A DNA stretch of 64,000 bases from Bacteroidota bacterium (GCA_016713765.1 JADJON010000003.1:868001-932000); one strand, 5' to 3'; shown: positions 33,766-43,033, counted from the stretch's first letter. The notes: generated by a model not told the origin, from the sequence alone. Numbers and translations: made by a program.

Positions 33766-34542
33766 CTATTGGCGAGTGCCAATGAGGTAGATATCCCAGG
33801 TGTCGTCGAGCGCGTTGTCCTGCAGGTGAAAATCGCGGGTGGAGATGTCGACCGTCTGCTTCACCTTGTCCTTCAGCTTGTTCCGCATCAGGTTCGTGAT
33901 CAGGTTGTAGGGCGCCGTCAACCAGGAGGCCGGCAGGATCTTGTGCAGTCCGAAGATGTCGAAGCGCAGGATCATGCGCACGAACTTGCCGTTCTCCGCG
34001 TAGTAGGTGTTCACTTTCTCGTTGCCGTTGAGCCCTTTCAACTCGAACTGCTTCGTGAGCGAACCGATCTCCGAACGCATTTCGTCGAAGGTGTACTCGT
34101 GCACGTGGAACGGATTCCGCGCGAGCGACTTCTTCACGTTCGGAGTCGTGACCAACAGTCGCCCTCCGGGGCGCAGGACGCGCAGGCACTCGGCCAGAAA
34201 CTCCTTCCGCTTCTCGATGTGCTCGATGAACTGAAAGGCCGTCACCACATCGAACGACTGGTCCGGAAAAGGCAAGGGCGGCACCGCTCCCTGTCGGAAC
34301 GAGAGGTTGGTGATCGAACTGTAACGCTGCGCGTTATCGGCCACCGTGGCCGCGTCGTAATCGACGCCTTGTATGTTCCGGGCCGAACGCGCCATCAGAG
34401 CCGTTCCGTAAGCATTGCCACAGCCGACATCCAGTACATCTTTGCCTGTGATGTAGGGTACGGCGAATTCATACGCGAACTGACATCGCTGATACGTAAC
34501 GTTGTTGGCCTCGTCCTGGTGGGCGCGTTCGTGGGTGCTCAT
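33766..34542 (-). CDS. Class I SAM-dependent methyltransferase
   Basis: 258 residues from ATG 34542 (MSTHERAHQDEANN). A longer frame upstream is only translated repeat DNA. The N-terminal part shows the Rossmann methyltransferase motifs: motif I VLDVGCGNAYG, acidic loop GVDYD, FDVVTAFQFIEHI (motif IV region) and LRVLRPGGRLLVTTPN. It belongs to the Methyltransf_11/25 group, often associated with glycan or polysaccharide modification, though the substrate cannot be told. The C-terminal region is less conserved. It is transcribed alone, with a -7 element 8 nt upstream of the ATG. Confidence 0.85.
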   Translation of the reverse strand: MSTHERAHQDEANNVTYQRCQFAYEFAVPYITGKDVLDVGCGNAYGTALMARSARNIQGVDYDAATVADNAQRYSSITNLSFRQGAVPPLPFPDQSFDVVTAFQFIEHIEKRKEFLAECLRVLRPGGRLLVTTPNVKKSLARNPFHVHEYTFDEMRSEIGSLTKQFELKGLNGNEKVNTYYAENGKFVRMILRFDIFGLHKILPASWLTAPYNLITNLMRNKLKDKVKQTVDISTRDFHLQDNALDDTWDIYLIGTRQ

Positions 34543-34549
34543 GGGGTGG

Positions 34550-34557
34550 CAAAGATA
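34550..34557 (-). promoter_or_regulatory. Bacteroidota -7 element TATCTTTG
   Basis: It fits the consensus TAnnTTTG on the minus strand. Its distance of 8 nt from ATG 34542 implies a very short or absent 5' leader. It also supports the chosen start. Confidence 0.45.
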
Positions 34558-34567
34558 GGGAAAGGGA

Positions 34568-34800
34568 GGGACGAGGGACGTGGGAAGTAGTTGCGAGGAG
34601 CGAGACCGTGACCGAGGGACGGGGGACGAGGGACAGGGGAAGTAGTTGCGAGGAGCGAGACCGTGACCGAGGGACGTGGGACGAGGGACGGGGGGCGTGG
34701 GACGTGGGAAGTAGTTGCGAGGAGCGAGACCGGGACCGAGGGACGAGACCGAGACCGAGGGACGTGGGACGAGACCGAGGGACGAGCGATGTGGGGCGGG
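34568..34800. repeat. Low-complexity repeat array, GACGAGG family
   Basis: Irregular tandem units of the type GGGACGAGGGACGTGGGAAG and TAGTTGCGAGGAGCGAGACC with GTGACCGAGGGACG. Related arrays occur at 45876, 47521 and 48709, inside ispG at 44760, and as a short piece near 59165. The frames through it are not genes. Confidence 0.8.
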
Positions 34801-34842
34801 TGACGAAGTGAGGTTTGGTTGTATCACGCTATTCAGCTACAA

Positions 34843-35020
34843 GAATGAATGACGAAGAATTCCCTTGACAGTATGAATTACCTCCGTAATTCGTCGCTCG
34901 TCCCTTGTCCCGTTTCAATAGGTAAATGCTGAAGACTTCCCATAACCACACGAATAACCTTCGCCATTCGTCCCTCGCCCCACGTCCCTCGTCCCGTTTC
35001 ATCACAATGGCCGTGCTCTG
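34843..35020. repeat. Diverged low-complexity stretch with reverse-oriented GACGAGG pieces
   Basis: Two imperfect copies of a segment ending in CGTCCCTCGTCCCGTTTC, the reverse complement of the GACGAGG family, mixed with AATTCGTC and CTTCGCCATTCGTC variants. No gene is seen between the methyltransferase promoter and the next terminator. Confidence 0.5.
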
Positions 35021-35028
35021 AAACGAAA

Positions 35029-35052
35029 AAAGCCCACCATTCGGCGGGCTTT
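35029..35052 (-). terminator. Intrinsic terminator of the T9SS-cargo gene
   Basis: The stem AAAGCCC / GGGCTTT, extended by two further G-C pairs after one mismatch, is followed on the minus strand by TTTTTCGTTTC. It lies 20 bp beyond the stop at 35073. Confidence 0.7.
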
Positions 35053-35072
35053 GATATCGTTGGAGGAACTGT

Positions 35073-36218
35073 TTATCGGCTGATCAACACGCGTTTGCTG
35101 CCGAGTTCGCGGTTGTCGAGAAAGAGCTTGCAGAAGTAGACGCCCTGCGGGAGATCGGCTACGTCCATGCGGAGTTGTTCCGTGGCGCTTTCGCGGCGAA
35201 GGGTGCGGACGGCTTTGCCCGTGAGGTCGTAGAGTTCGAACAACAGGCTGCCGTTGATGTTCCCGACGTTCGCCTGGAGGAAGTTGCGCGCAGGATTGGG
35301 ATAGACCGAGAAGTCGACGCTCTCGTTGATGTGCGACAAGCCGGTGGTCATCGCCGGGATCCACGGACTGAGGTCGATGTAATCGAGTTCGTTGCCGTCG
35401 CCGGCGTCTTCATTCGAGAGATAAATCTCGTTGTTGCTCCAGAAGCTGACGGCCTCGCGCTGTGCCCAGGTGCCGTTGATGCTGATCAGGGTATGCTGAC
35501 CGCCGAAGAAATCATCGCCACTGAAACCGCGGAACAGGTGGATACGCGTGTTGGCAATGAGAATGACGCTGCTGCCGTCGGGACTGATATCCGCCGAGGT
35601 CGTGCGGTCGTTGGTGTAAAAGCTGTCGACAAGCGTCGCGCTATACGAGCCGGGATCGTCGGACAAGCGGTACATCTTCGTGTAACCGATCGCGTCGCCG
35701 TCCGCTTTGGTGAACAGGTACAGGTGGCCGTTGAAATGAAAGAAGGCTTCCACATCAAAGTTCATCCAGGGAGACGGGAACGCATGCTGGTCCGGAAAGG
35801 TGAAGCTGATCTCCTCCGCCGTTACCGTCGTACCAGAGACATAGGACGGATACGGTACCCGGTAGATCCGGAGGTTGGTCCGGTCACAATCGTTATTACC
35901 GAAATCACCGATGTACAACCAGGTGCGCGAAACATCGTGGCAGAGGTCTTCCCAATCGTCGTTCACCGCGTTCAGCACGGTGACGGTGCGTGAAAGCGTT
36001 CCGGTATTGGAGACCTTGTAGAGGTTGTTATCGCCGTACCCGTCGTTGTGCGTCCAGAAGCTGGAACCGCCGGTGAACGAAAGTCCGGAGGACTCATTCA
36101 CCTGGGCAGGAAGCGTACCCATGTAAACCGGGTTGACCGCCATCGACGGCCAGGCCGCTGCCGTGAGCAGAGCGGCCAGGATGATCAACCGGAGTATGTT
36201 GCGTAGGATGTTATTCAT
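35073..36218 (-). CDS. Secreted protein with T9SS type A sorting domain
   Basis: 381 residues. The signal peptide is at residues 1-27 (IILAALLTAAAWPSMA). The middle ~270 residues look like a beta-propeller of the 'esterase-like/NHL' type (SSFWTHNDGYGDNNLYKV, DWEDLCHDV, YIGDFGNND). The C-terminal ~80 residues are a T9SS type A sorting domain (FSVYPNPARNFLQANV, LYDLTGKAVRTL, GVYFCKLF, KRVLISR). It is therefore secreted through the T9SS and probably anchored to the cell surface. Its enzymatic role is unknown. Confidence 0.85.
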   Translation of the reverse strand: MNNILRNILRLIILAALLTAAAWPSMAVNPVYMGTLPAQVNESSGLSFTGGSSFWTHNDGYGDNNLYKVSNTGTLSRTVTVLNAVNDDWEDLCHDVSRTWLYIGDFGNNDCDRTNLRIYRVPYPSYVSGTTVTAEEISFTFPDQHAFPSPWMNFDVEAFFHFNGHLYLFTKADGDAIGYTKMYRLSDDPGSYSATLVDSFYTNDRTTSADISPDGSSVILIANTRIHLFRGFSGDDFFGGQHTLISINGTWAQREAVSFWSNNEIYLSNEDAGDGNELDYIDLSPWIPAMTTGLSHINESVDFSVYPNPARNFLQANVGNINGSLLFELYDLTGKAVRTLRRESATEQLRMDVADLPQGVYFCKLFLDNRELGSKRVLISR

Positions 36219-36276
36219 GTGTCGAACTTTGAGGTTTCCCGCGCCTGCGGGAACTTTTCAAAGTATACGGCGGCGG

Positions 36277-36284
36277 CAAATGTA
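36277..36284 (-). promoter_or_regulatory. Bacteroidota -7 element TACATTTG for the T9SS-cargo gene
   Basis: A TAnnTTTG match on the minus strand, 59 nt upstream of the ATG at 36218. The rest of the 329-bp divergent gap holds a short GC hairpin (TTCCCGC/GCGGGAA, near 36236-36253) and, near 36503, TACCTTCG, a possible -7 element for the DUF2723 gene on the plus strand. Confidence 0.4.
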
Positions 36285-36547
36285 AAAAAATGATAAACAG
36301 TTGTTTACCTTACAATGAAAGTAGGTGCCCACCCTTTCCAACCATTCATTTTCAAACCTACTTTTTGCCATTGACAGACGAAAAAGCAGCCCCATTTGCG
36401 CCTTCAACTGCCACCTTGTTGCATTCCTCTCATTTTGGGAAATCCGGGAGATTAACCGATGTCCCAAATTCACCTTAAAAAGGCTTCCTTCCTTAAAATT
36501 TTTACCTTCGCACGCACTTCTTTTTGCTCCCAACGAATTCAAATTCC

Positions 36548-39500
36548 ATGAATTATAACCGCATCAACAACCTGGTGGGCTGGCTGGTCTTCCTGATCGC
36601 TTCCTACGTTTACATCTCGACCATCGAGCCTACCGGATCCTTTTGGGATTGCGGCGAGTTCATCGCCACCGCCCACAAACTCGAAGTCGGTCACCCGCCG
36701 GGCGCTCCTTTCTTCCTGCTCCTCGCGCGCGTGTTCATCATCTTCGGCGGACCCGACAACATCGCCCACGTACCGGTGATGGTGAACATCCTGTCGGCGC
36801 TGATGAGCGCCTTTACCATCCTCTTCCTGTTCTGGACCATCACGGCTATCTCCAGGAAGCTGACGATCGGCAAGGGTGAGGTAACGACCGACAAACTCGT
36901 CGCCGTCATGGGTGCCGGAGTGGTCGGTGCGCTGGCCTATACCTTCTCGGATTCATTCTGGTTCTCCGCTGTCGAAGGGGAAGTTTACGCCAGCTCCTCG
37001 TTCTTCACGGCGATCGTCGTGTGGCTGATCTTCAAGTGGGACGCCGTCGCCGACGAGAAGCACAACCTGCGCTGGCTGATCCTGATCGCCTACCTGATGG
37101 GCCTCTCTGTGGGAGTTCACTTGTTGAACCTCCTCGCGATACCGGCCCTTGCCTATGTGATCTATTTCCGCAAAACGCAGAAGGCGACCACCAAGGGGAT
37201 CATCTACACCTTTCTCATCAGTTGCGCGGCACTGGTCTTCATCCAGTATGGCGTCATCCAGGAAGTCATCACCCTCGCCGGCTCTTTCGACCTGTTCTTC
37301 GTGAACACGCTGGGCCTGCCGTTCGGATCGGGTATCATCTTCTACGGACTCCTGATCGTCGGCCTGCTCACCTGGGCGCTGATCTACACCAAGCGCAAGG
37401 ACCTGCCGGTCTGGAACACCTCGATCCTGTGCGTGGTCTTCATCCTCATCGGTTACACCTCGTTCGCGCAGATCCTGATCCGCTCGAACGCCAACCCGCC
37501 GCTCGACGAGAACAATCCGGAAAACGTTTTCAGCTTCATCTCTTATCTGAAGCGTGAGCAGTACGGCGATCGTCCGCTCTTCTATGGTCAGTTCTACAAC
37601 GCGAAAGTCGTTGACCAGAAAGAAGGCGAGCGCACCTGGGCCAAGGTGCCGGGTGAGTCGAAGTACGTGGATGCCGGCCGCAAGTTGGAAGCGGTGTACG
37701 AAGCCGACAAGACCACCATCTTCCCGCGCATGTGGAGCAACCAGGCCAACCACGTACAGGAGTATAAGAAGTGGGCTGATGTCAAAGGCGACCGCACGCC
37801 GAGCTTCGGTGAGAACCTGAAGTTCTTCTTCGTCTATCAACTGGGCGAGATGTACTGGCGTTATTTCATGTGGAACTTCGTCGGACGTCAGAACGACCTG
37901 CAGGGTCCCGGCGGCATCACGAAAGGCAACTGGCTTTCGGGTATCAAGTTCCTCGACGAAATGCGTCTCGGTCCGCAGGACAAGCTGCCCGAAAGTATGA
38001 CCAACAACCGGGCGCGCAACACCCTGTACTTCCTGCCGTTCATCCTCGGCATCATCGGACTGATCTACCACTTCAACCGCGACAACAAAGACGCCTGGGT
38101 CGTGTTCCTGCTGTTCTTCATGACCGGCATCGCGATCGTCATTTACCTCAACGGTACTCCGCAACAGCCGCGCGAGCGTGATTACGCCTATGCCGGCTCC
38201 TACTACGCCTACGCGATGTGGATCGGTATCGGCGTGCTGGCGATCTACGACTTTTTGCGAAAACGCATTCCGAGTACGGTGGCGGCCTTCACCTCCACCC
38301 TGCTCTGCACCTTCGCCGTGCCGGTGGTCATGGCCAAAGCCGAATGGAACGACCACGACCGTTCGAACCGTTATACCTCGCGCGACTTCGCCGTCGATTA
38401 CCTCGAATCCTGCGAACGCAACGCGATCCTGTTCACCAACGGCGACAACGACACCTTTCCACTCTGGTACGCCCAGGAGGTGGAAGGCGTGCGCACGGAT
38501 GTGCGGGTCGTCAACCTGAGCCTGCTGAATACCGACTGGTACATCGACCAGCTCCGACGCAAGTATTACGATTCCGACCCGATCAACATCAGTTGGACGC
38601 AGGACAAGTACATCCTGGGCCGTCGCGATTACGTTCCGTTCTACGATCGCGGCATGACCGAGCCGATCGAACTGAAGAAGCTCGTGGATTTCATGGGCAG
38701 CGACGATCCGGCTGCCAAGGCACGCACCCAGGGCGGTGAGATGATCAATTACTATCCCGGAAAACGCATCAAGCTCACGATCGACTCCGCCGCGGTGATG
38801 GCGAACGGCGCCGTATCGAAAGAAGACGCCGATAAGATCGTGAAGGAGATGGTGTGGGACGTTTCGGGCAACTACCTGATGAAGAACGATCTCATGATCC
38901 TCAACATCCTGGCCAACAACAACTGGAAGCGCCCGATCTATTTCGCCACCACCGTTGGTTCCGACAATTATCTGAACCTCGAGCCGTACTTCCAGCTCGA
39001 AGGCCTCACCTACCGCATCGTGCCGATCCGCAACGACCAGCGTACCGACATCGTTCCGGGCCGCGTGAACAAGGACATCATGTACAACAACGTGATGAAC
39101 AAGTTCGTGTTCGGCAACATGAACGACGAGCACGTGTACCTCGACGAGAACAACCTGCGCATGACCACCAACTTCCGCATCAACTTCTCCCGCCTGGCGG
39201 AAGAGCTGATGAATGCCGGTCGGCGCGACTCCGCCATCAAGGTGCTCGACAAATGCGTGGAAGTCATGCCCGACAAGCAGGTTCCATACAACTACTTCAT
39301 GACCAAAGTTGCCGAACTGTACTACCGTGCCGCCGGCATCTACGGAGTGACCGATACGCTGGCGGGCAACGATCTGGAGCTCAACCGCAAGAACGAGTTG
39401 ATCGGCAAGGGCAACGCCATCGCGGAACGCATCTCGGAGATCTACAACAACAACATGGAGTATTACCTGTCGCTCAAAGGCACTCCTTATTACAAGTTGG

Positions 39501-39634
39501 TGGATACCGACATGAACCAGGCCCTGTACATCCTGCAGGCGCTTTCCGGTACGATGAAACAAACCAACCAGAAGGAACTCGCCGACAAGATCGAGAAACG
39601 CTTCATGGAGCAGGCACAGAAAGCCGGCTTCTGA
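36548..39634 (+). CDS. DUF2723 membrane glycosyltransferase (protein O-mannosyltransferase-like)
   Basis: 1,028 residues from ATG 36548. The N-terminal DUF2723 region has the conserved luminal motif (SFWDCGEFIATAHKLEVGHP) after the first helix, then about ten further membrane helices to residue ~600, and a soluble C-terminal part with TPR-like helices near the end (RRDSAIKVLDKCVEVMPD). The family is a GT-C-fold glycosyltransferase related to protein O-mannosyltransferases; in Bacteroidota it is thought to glycosylate exported proteins. The acidic pair in WDCGEF is the expected catalytic site. Length and start are normal for the family. A long antisense frame across it is a codon-bias shadow. 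Confidence 0.88.
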   Translation: MNYNRINNLVGWLVFLIASYVYISTIEPTGSFWDCGEFIATAHKLEVGHPPGAPFFLLLARVFIIFGGPDNIAHVPVMVNILSALMSAFTILFLFWTITAISRKLTIGKGEVTTDKLVAVMGAGVVGALAYTFSDSFWFSAVEGEVYASSSFFTAIVVWLIFKWDAVADEKHNLRWLILIAYLMGLSVGVHLLNLLAIPALAYVIYFRKTQKATTKGIIYTFLISCAALVFIQYGVIQEVITLAGSFDLFFVNTLGLPFGSGIIFYGLLIVGLLTWALIYTKRKDLPVWNTSILCVVFILIGYTSFAQILIRSNANPPLDENNPENVFSFISYLKREQYGDRPLFYGQFYNAKVVDQKEGERTWAKVPGESKYVDAGRKLEAVYEADKTTIFPRMWSNQANHVQEYKKWADVKGDRTPSFGENLKFFFVYQLGEMYWRYFMWNFVGRQNDLQGPGGITKGNWLSGIKFLDEMRLGPQDKLPESMTNNRARNTLYFLPFILGIIGLIYHFNRDNKDAWVVFLLFFMTGIAIVIYLNGTPQQPRERDYAYAGSYYAYAMWIGIGVLAIYDFLRKRIPSTVAAFTSTLLCTFAVPVVMAKAEWNDHDRSNRYTSRDFAVDYLESCERNAILFTNGDNDTFPLWYAQEVEGVRTDVRVVNLSLLNTDWYIDQLRRKYYDSDPINISWTQDKYILGRRDYVPFYDRGMTEPIELKKLVDFMGSDDPAAKARTQGGEMINYYPGKRIKLTIDSAAVMANGAVSKEDADKIVKEMVWDVSGNYLMKNDLMILNILANNNWKRPIYFATTVGSDNYLNLEPYFQLEGLTYRIVPIRNDQRTDIVPGRVNKDIMYNNVMNKFVFGNMNDEHVYLDENNLRMTTNFRINFSRLAEELMNAGRRDSAIKVLDKCVEVMPDKQVPYNYFMTKVAELYYRAAGIYGVTDTLAGNDLELNRKNELIGKGNAIAERISEIYNNNMEYYLSLKGTPYYKLVDTDMNQALYILQALSGTMKQTNQKELADKIEKRFMEQAQKAGF

Positions 39635-39649
39635 TCGGAACGTCCTATC

Positions 39650-39706
39650 TTCGGGTTCCGGCTCGGAACGAAGGAGACCACTCTTTCGCCCGGCCCGGAA
39701 CCCGAA
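39650..39706 (+). other. Long inverted repeat between DUF2723 gene and deacetylase
   Basis: TTCGGGTTCCGG (39650-39661) and CCGGAACCCGAA (39695-39706) are perfect 12-bp arms with a 33-nt loop. The 3' arm ends 13 bp before the deacetylase ATG and is followed by GTGTTTTC, so it may terminate the upstream transcript or control the next gene. TATCTTCG at 39646 could also be a -7 element. Confidence 0.5.
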
Positions 39707-39719
39707 GTGTTTTCAGCCC

Positions 39720-40316
39720 ATGCTGTTGCTTCAACAACTCTTTCGTTCGCTGCTCTGGCGGGTGGAGACCACGGAAAAGGTCCTTTACCTGACGTTCGAC
39801 GACGGGCCCATTCCGGAGGTGACGCCCTGGGTGCTGGAGGAATTGCAGCGTCATCAGGCGAAGGCGACTTTCTTTGTGGTGGGCGAAAACGTCCGGAAGC
39901 ACCCCGAGCTGTTGCAGCGCCTGCAGGCCGGCGGTCACACGGTAGGCAATCACACGGAACATCATGTCAACGGCTGGAACACCCCGACCCGCGCCTATCT
40001 GCGCGAGGTTCAGGAATGTGATCGCCGTGTCGGATCCCGGCTGTTTCGTCCGCCCTACGGTCGCATCCGACTGACGCAGATCCGGGCGTTGCGCAAACGT
40101 TTCCGGATCGTCATGTGGGATGTCTTGAGCAAGGATTACGATCGCGGCATCCAGCCGAACGAATGCCTGCAACGCGTGTTGCGCAGTGCAAGGCCGGGAT
40201 CGATCATCGTTTTCCACGACAGCCTGAAAGCCGAAGAACGATTGCGCCACGCGCTTCCCCGGGTTCTCGGACATTTTTCGGAACTTGGTTATCGATTCGA
40301 GGCCTTACCCGCCTGA
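39720..40316 (+). CDS. Polysaccharide deacetylase (NodB homology domain)
   Basis: 198 residues, essentially only the NodB domain. Motif 1 is TFDDGP (residues 25-30, D27/D28), motif 2 is GNHTEHH with H78 and H82 as metal ligands, motif 3 is RPPYG (110-114), then VMWDVLSKDYD and the last motif IVFHDS. All catalytic residues are present, so it should be an active metal-dependent deacetylase acting on peptidoglycan or another N-acetylated glycan. No signal peptide is evident, though MLLLQQLFRSLLW is hydrophobic. Its stop is 18 bp before the next gene, suggesting an operon. Confidence 0.92.
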   Translation: MLLLQQLFRSLLWRVETTEKVLYLTFDDGPIPEVTPWVLEELQRHQAKATFFVVGENVRKHPELLQRLQAGGHTVGNHTEHHVNGWNTPTRAYLREVQECDRRVGSRLFRPPYGRIRLTQIRALRKRFRIVMWDVLSKDYDRGIQPNECLQRVLRSARPGSIIVFHDSLKAEERLRHALPRVLGHFSELGYRFEALPA

Positions 40317-40333
40317 TCCAGCCTGCGCCCTCC

Positions 40334-41248
40334 ATGTCGTTCCATTACCGCATCCGGTCAGCCGCGCGTGCCGCAGGGATCCTGCTGCTGTTGCTGGTAT
40401 GCTTACAACGAAGCGCAGCTCAGGAACAGCGCGGCGTGATGGGCATCGGCATCTCGGCCGGCGGCACGAATTACATCGGCGAACTGGACGACAACTTCAC
40501 GCTGGTGTTTACCCGGCTCGGTGCCGGTGCGCACGTCAACTTCCTTTTCTTCTCGCGCGTACACATTCGCCTGGCCGCTTTCCATGGACGGGTGACGGCC
40601 GACGACGCGCGCGGTACGTTTTCCGGAAACGAATCCCGCAACCTGAATTTCTTCAGCGACATCGACGAGGCCGGCATCCACGTCCTGTACAAACTCGAAT
40701 CGCGCAACAAAGGCTTTTCGAAGCGCAACCGGATCGCGCCTTACCTCTTCGCCGGTCTCGGCTACTTCCGTTTCGATCCGAAGACCACGCGCAACGGCGT
40801 CACGTACCGGTTGCAGAAAGTCGGTACCGAAGGACAGTACCTCTCTTCGGGCAACTATCCCGATCCATACAAATTGCAGCAGTTCTGCATTCCAATGGGC
40901 ATCGGTTTCCAGGTGAAGATCACGTCCAACTTCGACTTCGGTGTGGAGACGGGCTTTCGCCGGCTGTTTACGGATTACCTCGACGACGTCAGCGGTCGCT
41001 ATCCCGACAAAGCGCAAATGTTACAGGAACAAGGACCCGTCGCGCTCTACCTTTCCGACCCTTCCAACGACCCTGATCTGCCAAACGGAAAAGCCAGCTT
41101 CTCCAAACGCGGCAACCCCAAGGCGATGGACTGGTACGTCTACACCAACGCCCATCTCACCTACTATTTCACCACAGCACTCTTCGGTTCCTATAAATTG
41201 AAAAATCAGTTCCGGGACGGGAGTTGTAAGGGGTTGTTGAGGAGGTGA
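40334..41248 (+). CDS. DUF6089-type outer-membrane beta-barrel protein
   Basis: 304 residues from ATG 40334 (MSFHYRIRSAARAAG). The signal peptide ends near SAAQE. The mature part is built of alternating beta strands with aromatic girdles (GIGISAGGTNYIGELDD, YLFAGLGYFRFDPKT, FDFGVETGFRRLFTDYLDD, NAHLTYYFT), matching DUF6089 barrels of Bacteroidota. It probably sits in the outer membrane; its specific role is unknown. It follows the deacetylase by 17 bp and is likely co-transcribed. Confidence 0.82.
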   Translation: MSFHYRIRSAARAAGILLLLLVCLQRSAAQEQRGVMGIGISAGGTNYIGELDDNFTLVFTRLGAGAHVNFLFFSRVHIRLAAFHGRVTADDARGTFSGNESRNLNFFSDIDEAGIHVLYKLESRNKGFSKRNRIAPYLFAGLGYFRFDPKTTRNGVTYRLQKVGTEGQYLSSGNYPDPYKLQQFCIPMGIGFQVKITSNFDFGVETGFRRLFTDYLDDVSGRYPDKAQMLQEQGPVALYLSDPSNDPDLPNGKASFSKRGNPKAMDWYVYTNAHLTYYFTTALFGSYKLKNQFRDGSCKGLLRR

Positions 41249-41254
41249 ACGTGG

Positions 41255-41482
41255 TGATTGGTGATTGGTGATTGGTGACTAGTAATTGGTAATTGGTAAC
41301 TAGTAACTAGTAACTAGTAACTTGAAACTAGTAATTGGTAATTGGTAATTGGTAATTAGTTCTTAGTTACCAGTTTTTAGTTTCCAGTTTCTAGTTACCA
41401 GTTTTTAGTTTTTAGTTACCAGTTTCTAGTTACCAGTTTCTAGTTACCAGTTTTTAGTTACTAGTTCCCAGTTCCCAGCTCC
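41255..41482. repeat. Low-complexity repeat array, TAGTTACCAG / TAATTGGTAA family
   Basis: About 230 bp of short irregular tandem units: GTGATTGGTGATTGGTGA and AACTAGTAACTAGTAACTAG, then, in the opposite sense, TTAGTTACCAGTTTCTAGTT. The two halves are roughly complementary, so a long hairpin could form. Short pieces of the same family appear at about 46195 and 47645. It lies between two converging genes; there is no coding potential. Confidence 0.8.
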
Positions 41483-41484
41483 CC

Positions 41485-42939
41485 CTACCCCAGCTTACTC
41501 TTCAGCCAATTCCCATACTGCAGGATCTCCGCGTCTTCGGTTTCGGGTGTCGGGGCCAGGAGTTCCTGGATTTGTTTTTGGAGCACTTTGTCTTTGTGCA
41601 GGTTTTCGCTTTCGAGCATGCGTTGCAGGATGTGGAGCATCTTGACTTCACGCGGATGCTGGCGTTTGGTGATGAGGTCGCGGAAATCCTTTTTCGCTTC
41701 GCGTAGTTTCCGTTCGAGCAGTTCTTCGTCTTGCAGTTCGTAGCGGATCATCAGCTCGGCGATGGCGATCTTGAATTGCAGGGAACGATCGGCATCGCGG
41801 TAGGCGTCGAGCAGGTAGAGGCGGCTGAGTTGGCGGATGGATTGTCCGAACTCGGCTTTGTCGAAGTAGAGAACCGCCAGGTTGAGGTACACGAACATCT
41901 CGTAGAACGGTGTCGAGCGGATGCGTTCGTTCGCCTTCATCTCCTGCAGGATGGCGATCGCCTTGTCCTTATCCAGTTTCGAATAATTGATGACCAGCGC
42001 GTTGTAATGGAAGAACAGGTACTTGCCATAGAGGAACTTCTGGTGCTCCTCCATGGCGGTATGCAGGATGGCGGCATAGTGGAGCGATTCCTTGCTCTTG
42101 CCGTTCTTGAACAGCGTATTGACGATGAAGACCAGCATCTGCAGCTTCGCGTCGTGGTTGCCGCGGTTGAAGAGTTTCGTCTCGTTGAATTCCTTCCAGG
42201 TCCCCAGGAGGTACTCTTCCAGGGCAGGGTAGTCGCGCTTCTGCAGGAGAATGCGGGTGACGGCCTCATACAACCGGAAGCGTACCTGCGGATTGCGCAG
42301 CAGTGCCGGGTCGTGCGCGTACTCGTTGACGATCTTTTCGAGCAGCGGCATGACCGGATTTTTTCCGCTGCCGAAATTCTGGGTCACGCGCATGCGGTAG
42401 CTGACGGCCGCGAGGAGATCATCGATCGCGCGCACCTGGTGGATACGCTCCAGGTTCTCGCGGCGGCGTTTGATGTACTCTTCGGGATTCACCGAGACCT
42501 GCTCGTGCGATAGGCGGATGAGATCGCCGTAGATGAGGTCGAGCAATTCGTACTGGTTCAGCTTCACGGCCTCCGACTCCGCCCGGCGCAGGTAGTAGTG
42601 CGCCGCCCGGGTGTTGCTTCGTCCCAGGTGGAACTTCGCCAGTCCGAGCAAATGCAGCGCGTGGACGGTATCGTCGTCGTCGAAGTGTTGGAGTGTGAGG
42701 CTCTTGCCGACATCCTGCAAGAGGCGGTTCTTGAGCCGGTAATAAGCGTTCTTGTTTCCTTCCTCGTACAAACGTTCGAACACCTTGTCGTCGTCGTACT
42801 CCTCCCCGGCCTGTCGGATGAGATCGAAAAGTCGCTTGTCGAGCCGGTCGGCACGATCGTGACTGCGACCGCTGAACAGCTTGAAAAACCTCACTTCATC
42901 GCGGGTCATGCGGTGAATGACCGAAGGCAGGATATCCAT
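41485..42939 (-). CDS. Conserved TPR-like helical protein
   Basis: 484 residues, soluble, with no signal peptide. It is almost entirely helical, with TPR-like pairs through the middle (LLGLAKFHLGRSNTRAAHYY, ALVINYSKLDKDKAIAIL, FVYLNLAVLYFDKAEFGQ). I know of similar uncharacterised proteins in Bacteroidota but cannot name a family. It is transcribed alone toward the repeat array. ATG 42939 is the only plausible start. Confidence 0.7.
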   Translation of the reverse strand: MDILPSVIHRMTRDEVRFFKLFSGRSHDRADRLDKRLFDLIRQAGEEYDDDKVFERLYEEGNKNAYYRLKNRLLQDVGKSLTLQHFDDDDTVHALHLLGLAKFHLGRSNTRAAHYYLRRAESEAVKLNQYELLDLIYGDLIRLSHEQVSVNPEEYIKRRRENLERIHQVRAIDDLLAAVSYRMRVTQNFGSGKNPVMPLLEKIVNEYAHDPALLRNPQVRFRLYEAVTRILLQKRDYPALEEYLLGTWKEFNETKLFNRGNHDAKLQMLVFIVNTLFKNGKSKESLHYAAILHTAMEEHQKFLYGKYLFFHYNALVINYSKLDKDKAIAILQEMKANERIRSTPFYEMFVYLNLAVLYFDKAEFGQSIRQLSRLYLLDAYRDADRSLQFKIAIAELMIRYELQDEELLERKLREAKKDFRDLITKRQHPREVKMLHILQRMLESENLHKDKVLQKQIQELLAPTPETEDAEILQYGNWLKSKLG

Positions 42940-43004
42940 GATAAACAGGCTTTGAACGCGTAAGGAAATTTACAAATTCTGTGGGAAACCGCCAAATCCC
43001 GCCG

Positions 43005-43012
43005 TACTTTTG
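43005..43012 (+). promoter_or_regulatory. Bacteroidota -7 element TACTTTTG
   Basis: A TAnnTTTG match 21 nt upstream of the ATG at 43034. It supports that ATG over the upstream in-frame ATG at 43010, which would overlap the promoter. Confidence 0.55.
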
Positions 43013-43033
43013 ATTTGGGTTAATACCAACGCT

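Noticed and set aside
34543..34827. N-terminal extension of the methyltransferase
   Set aside because: It is translated GACGAGG repeat DNA (RSRSS, SLGHGLAPRN); the promoter and the conserved start support ATG 34542.
36953..39562. 869-residue antisense frame across the DUF2723 gene
   Set aside because: It is a codon-bias shadow of a well-supported gene; the protein is His/Val/Asp-rich without domains.
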